Assembly (NCBI RefSeq): GCF_000247695.1
Contig: NW_004624782.1
Location: 11,995,665 to 12,059,664 of the forward strand
Direction: 5' to 3'
DNA from: Heterocephalus glaber
Taxonomy: Eukaryota; Chordata; Mammalia; Rodentia; Bathyergidae
DNA: 64,000 nucleotides
Below the pieces are notes generated by a model that did not search any database, was not told the origin of the DNA, and was given only the letters and a program-made list of their open reading frames with translations. How positions within the stretch are numbered: the stretch's first letter is position 1; each line of letters starts with the position of its first letter. Positions 39,361-51,440 of this stretch are shown in pieces. The translations under genes and the position numbers were made by a program.

Positions 39361-40331
39361 TAATGCCGAGGAACCTGGAGTGCAGCCCATTTGTCCAGGG
39401 CTGCTGCAGCACAGAAAGCTATGTGAGGCCCCTGGGCTTGTCTCCCTGGCTGAGGTTTGGGCCCTGCCCCAGGAAGTGAGGGCTGAGACAAAGCTGTAGT
39501 CAGCCAGGCTAAATGTGGAAAGCTCCAGCTCAGAGCTCTGTAAAGGCTGGAAGGGTACTTCCTGCTTTGTTTTCCTTTATGGCTCCAAATAGGTAGGGAA
39601 TCTCGGCTGGGTCACTGGCTGATTGCTAAGATAGTAGAAAGGAAGTATCAATGGGACCCTCTCTGAAGACACATCTATTTTGGGGACTAATGTTCACCCC
39701 AACAGACATGATGATGGGAGCTGTTAAATTTCCAGCTCCAAAACCCCCTACTTGTTAACTAGAGACTAAGGGGCCCCTGCCCCCCCCCCACACTGCCCAC
39801 ATGGTGGCCTGAGCCCCGTTCTGATATGTAAATTGGACTGAGCCCCTCTGGGAACCTCAAGTGACTTCCTGTTTCCATTGGAACCAAATCTACCCTCCTT
39901 TCGAGGTCTTGCAAGGTCCCCCGGGGCCTGCAGGAGGTGTTATCCCTCTGCCTGCCCCTCCCTCCCCTGCTCGACCCAGGCTCCTGGGGCAAGCTGCATT
40001 CTTTCCCTCCTCACCACCTTTGCATCTGCAGGTCCTCCTGCCTAAAACACTGCCCCGGGTCCGGCTCCCTCCACTATAACGGCCTTGGCCTCCTGTGGGT
40101 TTCTCTGGCACCTCGTATAATGCCCACTTTCCGTGCTTGTCTGTCTCTCCCTCAAGAATAATAGATTCGAGGAGGGCTGCCGCTCCGTGTCTATTTCCGT
40201 GAAGCGAGAGAGGGAGAGAGGAGGCAAGGAGAAGTCGCAGCCTGGCCAGCCTCCCTTGCTCTCTGTAACTCAGAGAGGAGGAGACAGTGGTGGCAGTAGG
40301 TGTCTTCTCAAGATCTGAGGTTCGAGACCGT

Positions 40332-40485
40332 GCTTTTTTTGGGCGGTGGATACTGGGGATGGGACCCAGGGGTGCTCTCCACTGAGCTACAGCCCCAGTC
40401 CATTTTATTTTTTTTTTTGAGCTCTGGTTGAAGTTACCCAGGCTGGCCTGGAACTCGAGATTCCTCTGTCGCCACCACACCCAGC
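40332..40485 (-). repeat. B4-type SINE, antisense
   Basis: Antisense ID half (tccactgagctacagcccca) then a shortened antisense B1 half (ttacccaggctggcctggaa, gccaccacacccagc). Confidence 0.75.
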
Positions 40486-41233
40486 AGAGACTGAGCCTCT
40501 TAAAGTCCTGAAACCCTAGCCAGAGTGAGCACTTCACAAAAACTAACCCTTCCACTATCCTTGATCCTTCAGCCACTGCTGATTCCAGGGCCAGTATCAG
40601 AGATTCACTTTGAAGATTAAGAAAAAGCAAAAGAAAAGGAAATCTGACTGCCTTCCAGGACGTCCTGGGGCGGGGAGGCAGTCGGGAGGAGATGCTGTGT
40701 CTACAGAACAGACACCCTACAGAGGACCACAGGGGAATTTGCACCAAGTTCCTCAAACACGAAAAGGGGGGGAAAAATGAAGAAATAGAAAGATGCTTTC
40801 TCTTTTCCTCTGGAGTGGTCATGTGGACCAGCTGCAAAGCATTCCCCAAAACTGAGTCAGTTGAGAGAGGAGGCTTGTGTCATAAATCCCACCCACCCTG
40901 AGAACTTTTCAACCTGCCTCAGCCTGGGCAAGCAGGTCAATCAGAGCCCCTCGTTCAAATCCCAGTTCGGACACTTCGTGGCTTTGGGGATGTTTCTCTC
41001 CTCCGAGCCTCAGTCTCTGTGTCTGCCTCAAGGGTTTGTGGGTAAAAGAAGATCACGCGGGAACGGCGCATTGCAAGGTGGGGATCCTGTAGTCATGATG
41101 ATGGTGATGGGGGCAGTTTTCTGGCTCCTCCCTTTTGAGGTCTCTGGCCTGAGTTGGCTGGATTTTGTTCCCGGGTTTCCTTTTCTTTTGTCCTTTTCTC
41201 TCTCCACATCCCCACTCACCCACCCCCGCCCCA

Positions 41234-41352
41234 GTACTGGGGATTGAACCGGGGGCCTTCACACCGAGTTTGTCCCCAGTCCTCCGTATTTCTTATTGTG
41301 AAATCGAGTCAGTAGATTCCCCAGGCTGGGCTCAAACTTGCAGTTCTCCTGC
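41234..41352 (-). repeat. B4-type SINE fragment, antisense
   Basis: Antisense ID half (ctggggattgaaccgggggc) followed by a degraded B1 start (attccccaggctgggctcaa). It abuts the CpG-rich IL21R promoter region. Confidence 0.65.
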
Positions 41353-41439
41353 CGGGGACGGGCCTGCGCCTGCAGTGCTGAAGCAGGAGGCCGGACGGGA
41401 GCTGGGTCACAGGGAGAGGGTCCCAAGCTCTGACCTGCA

Positions 41440-42077
41440 GGGCAGACGGCCGAGGGCGAGGGGCTGCAGGGGACACACGGCTGGGCCTCCCCACCCCGAG
41501 AGCTGCGGGCGCCCCGGACCGCCCCAGTTCTTCACAGCCCGGACTCGGTCCCCACGCCTGTGAGAAGCGGGGACTCAGGCCAGCCGCCCTTCTCGAGGGG
41601 CTGAGGATGCTGGATGATGTCACTGGCCCGAGGTGGCTGTCACCCCCGGTTTTCCTCGCAGGTGACCTTTGGCCGCGCGGGCTCCCACGGCGCCGAGGCG
41701 GGGCGAAGGGCGGGGCCTCCCCACATCCTCCTCCCGCCTGCAGCTGGGGATTGCAGCGCCGGCCGCCCGCGGGCCCGGATTTGCGCCCCGGTCGGCGTCC
41801 CCGTGCGACTGAGGGCCGCCCGCTGTCCCTGCCCTCCCGGCCCTCTGTCCCCCCGTGTGGCTCCCTCCTCCTCCTGTCCCGCTGTCTCCCGCTCCGACAC
41901 CTGCTCACCTCCATCCGTGACCGCCTGGGGCTTGGGCCGGCTGCCGATTCTCGCCCAGACTGGCTTCCTCAGCCCCTCGACTCCCAGCCCCGCCGGAGCC
42001 CAGCTGGCACCCCCAGGAAGCCGCCAGCCTGCCCGGGGCTCGGCTCCAGCATGGACTTCTGACCACGGAAGCGACAG
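41440..42077 (+). promoter_or_regulatory. IL21R: CpG-rich promoter region, likely for IL21R
   Basis: A stretch of a little over 600 bp with dense CpG, GC-box-like ggggcggggcc-type runs (near 41695-41725) and no TATA box. It lies about 20 kb upstream of the IL21R start-codon exon in the same orientation and ends at a good donor. IL21R in other mammals has an untranslated first exon and a long first intron. The link is inferred. Confidence 0.6.
41900..42077 (+). other. IL21R: Putative untranslated first exon of IL21R
   Basis: Ends at donor cgacag/gtaaca (42078), a good match to MAG/GTRAGT. The 5' end is unknown and the start given is a placeholder. It contains one ATG at 42051, opening a 3-codon frame (ATG GAC TTC TGA, ending at 42062) that would be an upstream ORF in the leader. 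Confirmation needs transcript data. Confidence 0.45.
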
Positions 42078-42389
42078 GTAACAGCGCTGCGGCCCCTGTT
42101 CTCTGGGCCGGGTCTGCTCTGCCCCGGGCGGCAGCCTCGGGCAGCCCAGGCACAGCTGGGGACCCGGCACGAAAGGCTGCTGGTCCGCTGGTCCGGAGAG
42201 CTCAGAACACCGGACCCTCCAGGAGGCCTGGGGTGTGGGGGCCGGGGCGACCCTCTGTGCAGATCAAGGAGCAGGGGTGGGCGAGGGAAGCAGTTCCCCA
42301 AAGGCGCGGACGGGCGCTCCAGGCAGGCACGGCACGGTGGGCGCCTCTGTGGGCCACTGGGTGGGGAGGGCATCACCAGGGCTCGCTTC

Positions 42390-42485
42390 CCTGTTTTATC
42401 GCGTTTATGTCATCTAATCCTTCAAAGGGGGTTTCACAGAGGGGAGGTCAGGCCTGGGAAGGTCACGCAGCCAGGATGCGCTGGA
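42390..42485 (+). repeat. MIR-like fragment
   Basis: Contains catctaatccttcaaagg, cacagaggggaggtcaggcc and ggtcacgcagccaggatg, matching the 3' half of MIR. Tentative. Confidence 0.4.
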
Positions 42486-43892
42486 CAGTCACATCAGGTG
42501 ACCCCACGTTGGCTCCTCGTCCTCATGAGCCCCGGGCCGGGCTCCGACGGGAAGAGGCGAAGCTTCTCATGTGTGGGCAGGAGGGAGTCAGGAGGAGGCA
42601 AGTGGAGGCTGAGGGCCGAGCACAGGAAAGTGAGAAATGGGCAGATTCCTTCCTGGTGGACACAGGGAGGGGAACGAGGGGGAAGAGCCTGACGGAGAGC
42701 TGGCAGGAGCTCAGGACGCAGACCCAGGACACTGCAAAGCCACAAGGCTGCTCCTAGGAGAACACCTGCCCTCCCCTGTGGTTCAGAGCACATGGTGGAG
42801 GCTCAAACCTGGCCGCTCAACTCCCTGGCAGGGTGAACACGCAGGTCTCGCTGCTTCCAGCCTCAGTTTGCCCATCTGTAAAGTGGGGCGAAGGCAGCGC
42901 CATCCTAGGGGCTGCTTGCAAGGTCTGCAGGGCACAATGTGAAAGCCGGGATTGCAGACACCCTGTCCCTTAGGGCAGTTTGCACCATGGGCCCCCCGAG
43001 CCCACCGGGTGGAGGCGCTCGAGGATCTCCCAGAGCTCACCACAGGTGAGGCTGGTGGCCTCGTGCAGCCCCCTTCACAGGTGACCAGACTGAGGCTCGG
43101 CAGGGACAGCTTTGGTCCCAGCTCAACTGGGACTGGGACATGCAGGGTCCGTGTGACGGCAAGGAGCGTCCTGCAGGGCAGGATGAGGCAGAAAGGTGAC
43201 TCCTGGCCTGGGCCACTTCAAGCCGGGCACAGGGCCTGATGGCTGGGCATCCGCCCCGTGGCGGGCGGCCCACGGTGCAGGGGCCCTGCCTCAGGTGCCG
43301 GTGGTGAGCTCTGCAGAAGCCCAGTCCTGCCCACCTACCCCAGCTGTGTCCAGTTCCCTCACAAGCCCTCAGAGGAGGGAGGGAAGGGGAGGGAGTGCGG
43401 GGCAGCCCGCCAGCAGGAGGCGGGAGAGGTGGAGAAGGAAACAGCCCGGCAGCCCAGCCTGGGGAGGCTCTGGCTTCTCTGGTGCCTGGGACTGCGCGTG
43501 TGCAGGCGGAGGGGCCCCAGGCAGGATGGAGCACCTTCCCCTCCGAGCCCACCCTGGGGCCCTGGGGTGGGGAGGGCAGGGAGCCAGTGGTGACGTGGGA
43601 CTCGGGAATGGGCCGGACCTGGGTTCAAGTCCCAGCCCCACAGCTCTCTGCAGCGGGGGCCTCACGTGTGATAAGAGGAAATGGGCGTAGGAACCAGAAT
43701 GGGGTCTCTGTCAGAATGCAGGGAGGAGGACGGACAGGCTGCAGCGTCCCTGTGGGCCTTAACACACACGCTGACCCCGAGCAGCTGTTTCCAGCCCTGT
43801 GCCTGGGGTGCACGAGTCTGAGCCAGCACTGTGACAGGGACACGTGCTCGGCAGCGCCCCCCAGGGCTCCCAGGGAGCAGCAGCCAATCCAG

Positions 43893-44052
43893 GCATGGTG
43901 ACCCACACCTGGGAGGCTGAGGCAGGAGGACCACACTTTCCAGCCCAGCCTGGGCGACTCAGGAGTTAGTGAGACTCTGTCTCAAACTAAAAAAATAAAA
44001 AAGAGCTAGAGATTCAATCAGTGTGCAGGCCCTGGGTTCATGCCCAGAACTG
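43893..44052 (+). repeat. B4-type SINE
   Basis: Short sense B1 half (gggaggctgaggcaggagga, cagcctgggcgactcaggag) then ID half (gtgcaggccctgggttcatg). It is followed by a purine-rich gagagagc/gggagg tract to about 44115. Confidence 0.75.
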
Positions 44053-45419
44053 GGAGAGAGCGGGAGAGCGAGTGGGAGGGAGACACGGGAGGGACAGGGA
44101 GAGACAGAAAGGAGTGAGTAACTGTTAGGTTTTACTTTATTTTTGGTGATAATAGTCTTGTCACTGGCTGGAACACCAGCATGTACTGAGTCCTCACCTA
44201 ATGATGGATCTGATTTAGGGTGATTCTACACCCCTTTGACAGACAGGGAAACTGAGTGCTGGGGAGGGAGGGGCATTTTCTAGGGTCACCCAGGAGGCCA
44301 TTGTGAAGGGAAGAAAAGAGAGCCCCAAGACGAGGGTCTTCTTGCCCCCTGCCCCTCTCTCCCCTGCTTCTCCAGGCCCCGCTGAGTTGGGGAGGGAGCT
44401 GGGAGGACCCTCGCCCCCCCCCAAGGCTCACAGGCCCCACCGCCCCAGCCTGCCCGGGCCCCAGGCCAAAGGGACTTTTCATGACAGCTCAGAAGAGAGC
44501 TCTGAGTAAACCTGGAACTGCTACACCATCTGAGAACATTCCCCAGGCCGGGCAGGGCCCCAGCAAGCGCCCCAGCTGCCAGGACACCTGCAGCAGGGAC
44601 CCCACCTGCAGCTCTCTGCAGCCCAGCGAGAGCAACGGTCTCCAGGGCCCCCTCGGGGTCCTGTGTCCCATGGCCAGGACTCTGGGCTTCTCCAGGCTCT
44701 GCTCCCTCGTCTGCCAAGGCCCTGATGGGCAGCCAGGAGCATCCCTGTCTGTCTCCACATCAGTAACAGTCGGCCTCCTGGCCCAGGCCGGGTGGCTGGA
44801 GGCAGAGCGCAGCTTGCTGGCTCCTGACGTAGCCTCGAGCTGTGGTCTAGAGCGCCTTCTTTTCCGTGCTTCGTCTGCACCGTCCTGGTGTGGGTCTGGC
44901 ACGGGTTCATGGCTGCCAGGGCAGGGGAATCCACAGATGCCATGTGAGGCTCAGAGAAGCACAAGAGGTGGCCACGTCCCAGCTTGAGCTGTTGCAGTCT
45001 CCTTTCCGCCCACAGCCACTTGGCCAGTTCTTCCCAGCCCAGCTAGACCCCTGCTCAGTTGAGCACCTGCTGTGTGATGCTGGGCAAACCAGCACCCTCT
45101 CTGGACTGTCCCCGTTGCTACCTGCTGTCACGGGCACATCACTCAGATTGGGAGCTGAGGGTGTGGCCCCAAGTAGGAGCCTCGGGGCTCCTGGGGACAG
45201 TGACAAGGCTGAAGGGGAGACCGAGACCCTCAGGGGCCGCTGCTCCTTGCATGACCCTGCCCAGCAGCTCTTGCGCACACATTCAGTCACCAGCCCTCTC
45301 TCCTCACTGAGCACCTACTGTGTGCCAGCGCACTAGGAATGCCGGGGTGAGCAAACAGGCAAGTCCCCGCCCTGTGGGGCTGGTGTTCCGGGCAGAGAAA
45401 GGTCACCAGAACCAGTCAC

Positions 45420-45620
45420 CAAACCAAGCCCACTATGGAAACTGCTGCAGAGGAGAGAAACACAGTGGAGGGGCTCCTTCAGAAAGCCATTTCATTCTCA
45501 CTGACATTGAAACCTGAGGGGGAGAATGCAGACAAGCTGGGGAAAAGCATTCTGGGCAGAGAGCGTGGTATGTACAAAGGTCCTGAGGTGGGAGGGAAAC
45601 CTAGAGCCTTGGAGCTCTTC
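45420..45620 (+). repeat. Ancient interspersed repeat, same family as 13880-14110
   Basis: Shares the block around acaaaggtcctgaggtggga and gcattctgggcagagagcgt with the earlier copy. Confidence 0.45.
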
Positions 45621-46191
45621 TCCTGTGGACATAAGGCTCTCAACACAAGAAAGAGAAGTCAAAGCAAGCTTGGAGGATACAGCCTGTGAAGATACTGTCA
45701 CCGACAGTAACCCTCACAACCCATGAGGGTAGAAAGCACGGTCTGCCATTTAGTCACCCACGTGACACATGTCAAGAGCACCTACTGTATGTGAGGCACT
45801 GGGCAGTCCCTAGGGGTCAGCAGTATCCAAGGGCAATGGTCCCTGCTGCACAGACAGGGCCAGGGCATCCTGAGCCTGTTCTCTGGTGAAGGGTCGGCTC
45901 CGGAGGAAGGAGTCACTCACTCGCTGGAGGGGTCAGGGCCAGGCGGAGACGACATCTGAGTGGGAGGGAGGCAGACAGTCAGCGGGCAGGGAGAGCTGGG
46001 GCACTGAGTCCCGGGGGTGCGGGGGGGGGGTCTCAGTACGCCGGGGAGTCAGGGTCCCTGAGGGTGGAGTGGGGCCTGAGGACAGGCAGAGTGACCCGGG
46101 ACCAGGAGCTCTTCCTGCGCTTTCCCTCTTGGGAAGTCCCTGCCTCACCAGCTTCTCCTTCCAGGTCCCAGGGCTCTCGCAGACTGCGCTC

Positions 46192-46224
<33 letters not shown>
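46192..46224 (+). repeat. (CCG)11 trinucleotide repeat
   Basis: Eleven uninterrupted CCG units inside a CpG-rich part of IL21R intron 1 (about 45950-46560). Confidence 0.95.
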
Positions 46225-46225
<1 letters not shown>

Positions 46226-47572
46226 GGAGTCCCGCGGCACCCACGCCCCTCTTCTGGCCGTGGGAAAGGGGGCCCTCACCTTTCACTTTCAGCTCTGCGG
46301 CTCCGTGCAGCAGGGCCAGGCGCAGAGAAGGGCTCATTCCTTAGTCGTGGGCAGGGGAGGAAGGCTCGGAAGCCCAGCAACTGGGCTCTCTCCAGTCCGG
46401 AGGCTGTGAGCCGTGCCTCTCCGGACAGGCCTGCTGGCTTCCTGGTGTATGCATTCCGCTCTGCCTGGGACCTTGCAAGAAACCACTGCGCCCGCCCGCT
46501 GTTCAGCAGTTTTCCAAAGCGGGCGTCAGGTCACCCTGGCTGAGCGCAAACAATACTGAGCAGCCACGCGAGGGAGGCCACTCTACACCCTTCCCTAGGC
46601 GTGCTCTGTCTGCCTCTCTCTCTAATTGCTCCAAGTTTAGTTTATTTTCCATTCTATTACTGGGAACTGTCGGTGACAAAAATTCTTAATTTTAACTAAA
46701 TCAAGTTCATCAGTCTTTTTTCTTTATAGTGAAAGCTTTCTGTGCCACCTAAGAAGACTTGCCAGCACTGAGGTTAGGGGAATTTTATCCTGTGTTTTCT
46801 TCTGGATGATTTATTGTTTTACTTTCATATTTGTACCTACAGTGTATCTGGAATTTATTTTCATGCTCAGTGTGAGACATGGGTATTTTTCAAGGTGCAT
46901 TCTTTCCTGTATGAATAGTCAACTAATATGGCATCATTTTTTAATGTCATGCTTTCTCCATGCTTTTCACAGATGCATTTATCAGAAATCAAATAATTAT
47001 TATGTCTAATTCTAGAGTATCTATTTTTTTCTATCAGCCAGTTTGTTTCTCTTTGCCATGTTTTCTTGATTATTTTACAGGTCTTGATAGTCTTCAAATT
47101 ATCTAAACTATTTTGAGCTTTTTGCATCTCTATATAAATTTTAAAATAATTTGGTCAATTTCCACCAAAGAAAATCTTGCTGAAGTATTTTTTTTTAACC
47201 CTGAGATCTCACTGAAACTTTAGTTCGATTTGAAGAAAATGGAAAAGTTTAAATCTTCCAATCCATTAACACAGTCAGTATGTTCCTCCATTTATTTCTA
47301 TTTCTTTTAATTTAATTTATCTTAGAAATGTCTTATAGGTTTCTGTTTATAAGTCTTGTAAATCATTAGTTAGAGTCATTCTTGGGTGTTTGATATTTAT
47401 GTAAATCGCATAATTTTTAAATTTGATATTTATTCTTAGAGAAATACATGATTTTTAAAAACATCTGGCAACTTTATTGATATATTTTTCAAGTTAGATT
47501 TTAGATGTACATGCAGGTAGTTACCAAAACAACCCACTTCAACCAACTACAGATAAGAGATCTGTCTTGGTT

Positions 47573-47705
47573 TTGATTTGGGTTTTGGTTTGGTTTGAGG
47601 CAGACTCTGTCTATGTTGCCTGAGCTGGCTTCCAACTCCTGGGCTCAATGCGCCTCCTCCCTTAGCCTGCTGCTGAGCTGGGGCTGTAGGGGTATAGCTG
47701 TGGCA
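47573..47705 (-). repeat. B1/B4-type SINE, antisense, degraded
   Basis: Text tttgaggcagactctgtcta, ggcttccaactcctgggctc and tgctgagctggggctgtagg, consistent with a diverged antisense B1. Confidence 0.55.
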
Positions 47706-48269
47706 TCCACTTAGAGAAGGGGTTCTTGCCTTTGCTTTTGTAATGTTTTTAGGGTTCTTCCTCTGCTAATCTAGTGGAAGAAGGTATATTGGTGCAAAGC
47801 AGAGGGTCCCAGGCTGCAACTTCATTAACCAATAAGGTTGTTTTGTTTCTAACACTTAACAATTTTGAAGTGTACAATATGACGCTGTTGACTATATGCA
47901 CACTGTTGAGAACTGATCTTCAGACTTTTATCTTGCGTGAGCAAAACACTGTGCCTCTCAGGCGGCTCCCCACCATCCCTTTTCCCCGGTCCCTGGCAAC
48001 TGCCAGCCTCCTTTCTGTTTCTGTGAGCTCGATGACTTTAGATGCATTGTGTCTTTTTGTAACTTACTTTACTCAGCCTAATTCCTCAAGTTTCGTCCAT
48101 GCTGTAGCTTATGACAGGATTTTCTTCTTTTGGAAGCCCAAATAATATTCCACATTTAATTTTTTTTATATCTATTTACCTGTCAGTGAATTTAGATTAC
48201 TTGGACATCTTGGCTATTATAAATACTAGGGCAGTAACACAGGTGCAAAAGTATTTAAGATGCCACCTT

Positions 48270-48352
48270 AGCAGGGTATTTAGCTCAGTGATTCTGCCAC
48301 CTGCCTTGCAAGCACAAGTTCCTGAGTTTGATCCCCAGTACCAAAAAAAAAA
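48270..48352 (+). repeat. tRNA-derived SINE in L1, with perfect duplication
   Basis: Sense copy with a poly(A) tail. It is flanked by aagatgccacctt at 48257-48269 and 48353-48365. Confidence 0.92.
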
Positions 48353-48999
48353 AAGATGCCACCTTGAATTCTTTTGGATGTATACCTGATGTTTCTATTT
48401 TTCATTTTTTAAAAATTAGCAAAACTTTGTAGCATTTTATAACCCCTCCAAAGGTGCAGAAGTATTCCAACTTCTCTACATCCTCACCAACACTGGCCAT
48501 TTAAAAAGTAACAATAATAACCCTCCTAACAGGTGTGAGATATTTCATTATGGTTTTGATCTTCATTTCTCTGATGATTAGTGATACTGAACATCTTTTC
48601 ATATATGTGTTAGCCATTTGTTCATCTTCTTTGGAGAAATATCTGTTTAAGTCCTTTGCCCATTCTTTTTTTTTTTTTTTTCCTTTGCCCATTCTTAAAT
48701 TAGGATATTTTGAGTTTCTTTGTTACTGGGTTGGAGATGTTCTTTTTATTCTAGATACTAATCCCCTATCAAACATAGGCTTTGCAAATTTTTTCTCTCC
48801 TTTTATAGGTTGCCTTTTGATCTTGTTGATTATTTCCTTGCTGAGCAGAAGTTTTTAAGTTTGTTGTAGTCCTTTTCTATGCTTGCTCTTGTTGACTATG
48901 CTTCTGGCTTTCTAGCCAAGAAATCGCCACCCAGTGTAATGTCATGAAGATTTGCCCCTTTGATTTCTTGAGCTAATTTTTGCATATAATTGTCTTAGT

Positions 49000-49240
49000 T
49001 ACTTTCTTGTCACTGGGACACAACACCCAACACCCACAGCTGTAAGGAGGAAAGGTTTACTTTAGCTTACAGTTTGTAACTGTTTCAGTCCATATTCAGC
49101 TGGCTGGGGGGGGGGCGGGGATCACAGGAACCAGGAAGGGATTTTTAGAGGAAAAGGGGATACAGACCCTTCCAGGCCACGCCCACATTGACCCACCTCC
49201 GCCACCAGGATTCACCTCCCAACACCACACAAAGTAATTT
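49000..49240 (-). repeat. MaLR-type LTR fragment, antisense
   Basis: Text gaggaaaggtttactttagc, cttccaggccacgcccacat and attcacctcccaacacc parallels 33085-33405. Confidence 0.5.
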
Positions 49241-49244
49241 GTTT

Positions 49245-50218
49245 CTGTTTCCTGCTCGTTGAGTGTTTTTTATTTTTCATTGTTAAAGGGCCTGAATCTT
49301 GTCAAATGCCTTTTCTGCACCAGCTGAGAGGATTATGCAGTTTTTGGTCCTTTGTCCTGTTTGTGTGGTGTATTACATTTATTGATGTTCGTAATTTGAA
49401 TCATCTACATTTCAGGGGTAAACTCTGTGTGGCCATGGCATATGATTCTTTTAATGTGCGGTTGAATTTGCTTTGTTAGTATGTTATTGAAGATTTTTGC
49501 ATAGATATTTAGCAACAGTATTGGTTGGTAGTTTTCTTGCACCATTTTCTGGCTTCGGTGTCAGTGCCTTATAAAATGAGTTGTTCCCTCTTCTTCGGTT
49601 TTTTGGAAGAGCTTGGGAAGGGTTGGTGTTGATCTTTCTTTAGAAATGATTGGTGGAATTTTCCAGTGCAGCCATTTGGCTCTGGACTTTTTCTTTTGAT
49701 TACTGACCCAAACTCCTTACTAGTCGTAGGTCTATTTAGATTTGTGTATGTGATTCAGCCTTGTAAGTTTGTTTCTAGGAATTTGTCAATTTCTTCAAAG
49801 TTATTCAGTCTGTGGCCACATAATTGTTCATGGCTTTCTCTTATCCCCTTTATTCCTATAGTGTCAGTTGTAATGTCTCCTGCATTTCTGACTTTAGGTA
49901 CTTGAATCTTCTCTCTATTCTCTTAGTCTAAGAGTTTGTCAATTTTGATGATCTTTAGAAATACAATAAAATTTTATTTTGATCTTATGTTCAGTTTCCT
50001 TAATTTTTATTCTAATCATTTATTCCTGAATATCTTGGTCTTTTCTAGGTATGCAATCCTTATACCATTCCAAACAAGTATAGTTTTCTAACCTTTATAA
50101 ATTTATCCCTTTGCCTTACTGTGTTGATTGGGATCTCTAGTCCAAGATAGTTTTGGTTTTTCTTGTTTCAGGGAGGAAGTGTTTTATATTTAGCCATTAA
50201 GGATAATGTTAGCTATGT

Positions 50219-50264
<46 letters not shown>

Positions 50265-50430
50265 ACCTTTGTCAGTTGTCAGATTAATGATTTAATCTTC
50301 ACGGGACACAGGAATTATATTTTCTGACAGACTTTTAAAAGTCACAAATAGGTGTTGCAATCCATTCATTATGCTTTCTGAACCTATTAAATGATCATGT
50401 AAAATTTTTTTATTGTTATTAAAGAGATTA
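49245..50430 (-). repeat. L1 ORF2 fragment, antisense
   Basis: Classic antisense L1 ORF2 text: tttattgatgttcgtaattt, cttttaatgtgcggttgaat, ttgaagatttttgcatagat, ggtagttttcttgcaccatt. Frames are broken. Confidence 0.8.
50222..50262 (+). repeat. (GT)n microsatellite
   Basis: About 20 uninterrupted GT units in the L1-rich part of IL21R intron 1. Confidence 0.97.
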
Positions 50431-50570
50431 CTGACTTTCTTTTCTTTTTCTTTTTCATATTGTAATTACTAATACATACTAATACTGCAGGTTAACGAGT
50501 TTCACTGTGACATTTCCACACATGCCTTCTACCCTCCCTTCTATTCTTGCTGTTCCTCCCCAGATTACTG
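50430..50570 (-). repeat. L1 3' end fragment, antisense
   Basis: Contains attactaatacatactaata, gttaacgagtttcactgtga and ccacacatgccttctaccct, like the L1 3' ends at 4098 and 51265. Confidence 0.6.
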
Positions 50571-50659
50571 ATTTTTAAATGTCAAACTAATCTTACATTT
50601 CAAAAATAAATCAGTGTGATATATTTATATATTTTATATATACATATTTGTTACTTTGT

Positions 50660-50783
50660 TGTTGTTTGAGACAGGGTCTCACTATGCAGTTTGGGCTGAC
50701 CTGGAAGTGTATAGCTTCAGGATGGCCTGGAACTCACAGCAATCCTAAATGCTGGGATTACAGGTGTGGACCAAGCCTGGCTC
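50660..50783 (-). repeat. B1-type SINE, antisense
   Basis: Text gagacagggtctcactatgc, ggatggcctggaactcacag and gctgggattacaggtgtgga. Confidence 0.82.
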
Positions 50784-50830
50784 AGGATTTTTGCATTTTA
50801 TTCATGAGAAGGATTGACCTACAATTTTAC

Positions 50831-50923
50831 CTTCTTTTTTCTTTTTTTTTGATACCAGGGATCAAACTCAGGACCTTGCGCTTGCAAGGCGGGCTGAGGA
50901 ACCACTGAGCTAAATCCCTGGCC
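50831..50923 (-). repeat. tRNA-derived SINE, antisense, with perfect duplication
   Basis: Flanked by cctacaattttac at 50818-50830 and 50924-50936. Confidence 0.92.
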
Positions 50924-51121
50924 CCTACAATTTTACTTTCCTTTAATGTCAATTTTTGGCATCTTTAATTCCAGTGTTTAGTTCATTACGGTTAATGAAA
51001 GTGCTGATATGTTTGGGACTAAGCCTAGTATATCACCATTTGTTTTTCTTTTTTTAATGCCATTTATTCTTTGTTCCCGCTTTCTTCTTCTTTGTCCAAA
51101 TTTTAGAATAATCAACTTTCT

Positions 51122-51211
51122 TTTCTTTTTTTTTTTTGGTACCAGGGATCAAACTCGGGACCTTGCGCTTGCAAGGCAGGCAGGGGCATCACTGAGCTAA
51201 ATCCCTGGCCC
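51122..51211 (-). repeat. tRNA-derived SINE, antisense, with duplication
   Basis: Flanked by tagaataatcaactttct (51104-51121) and tagaataaccaactttct (51212-51229), one mismatch. Confidence 0.9.
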
Positions 51212-51264
51212 TAGAATAACCAACTTTCTGAAGTTGATTCTATATTTTCTATGGTTGGTTTGCT

Positions 51265-51440
51265 GTATGTTCTTTTTTTAACTTGTAAAATTTTTATTAG
51301 TATATGCTTGCTCTACATAATGATTATAGTCATTGTGGGGAGTTGGTACATGTATGTAACACATCTTAATTCTTTTATTTCCCCTTCCCCTCTCTCTCCT
51401 CTCCCTACCCCTCCTTCTGTTGTTCTTTCTTTGATAAACC
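51265..51440 (-). repeat. L1 3' end fragment, antisense
   Basis: Contains attagtatatgcttgctcta, ggtacatgtatgtaacacat and a C/T-rich block, like the copy at 4098. Confidence 0.6.

Larger units (their letters stand above)
46630..49000 (-). repeat. L1 fragments, antisense
   Basis: AT-rich, mostly antisense L1 3' UTR and ORF2 remnants: gcctcctttctgtttctgtg and ttcgtccatgctgtagctta (L1M-type 3' UTR), tctctgatgattagtgatac and tcttctttggagaaatatct. Interrupted by a B1 at 47573 and a SINE at 48270. Confidence 0.75.

Noticed and set aside
39890..40849. 319-codon minus-strand open frame
   Set aside because: It runs through a B4 SINE and low-complexity sequence, with no domain or conserved motif.
48270..48352. 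tRNA gene
   Set aside because: A- and B-box-like text belongs to the tRNA-derived SINE. There is an A tail, a target duplication and no cloverleaf.
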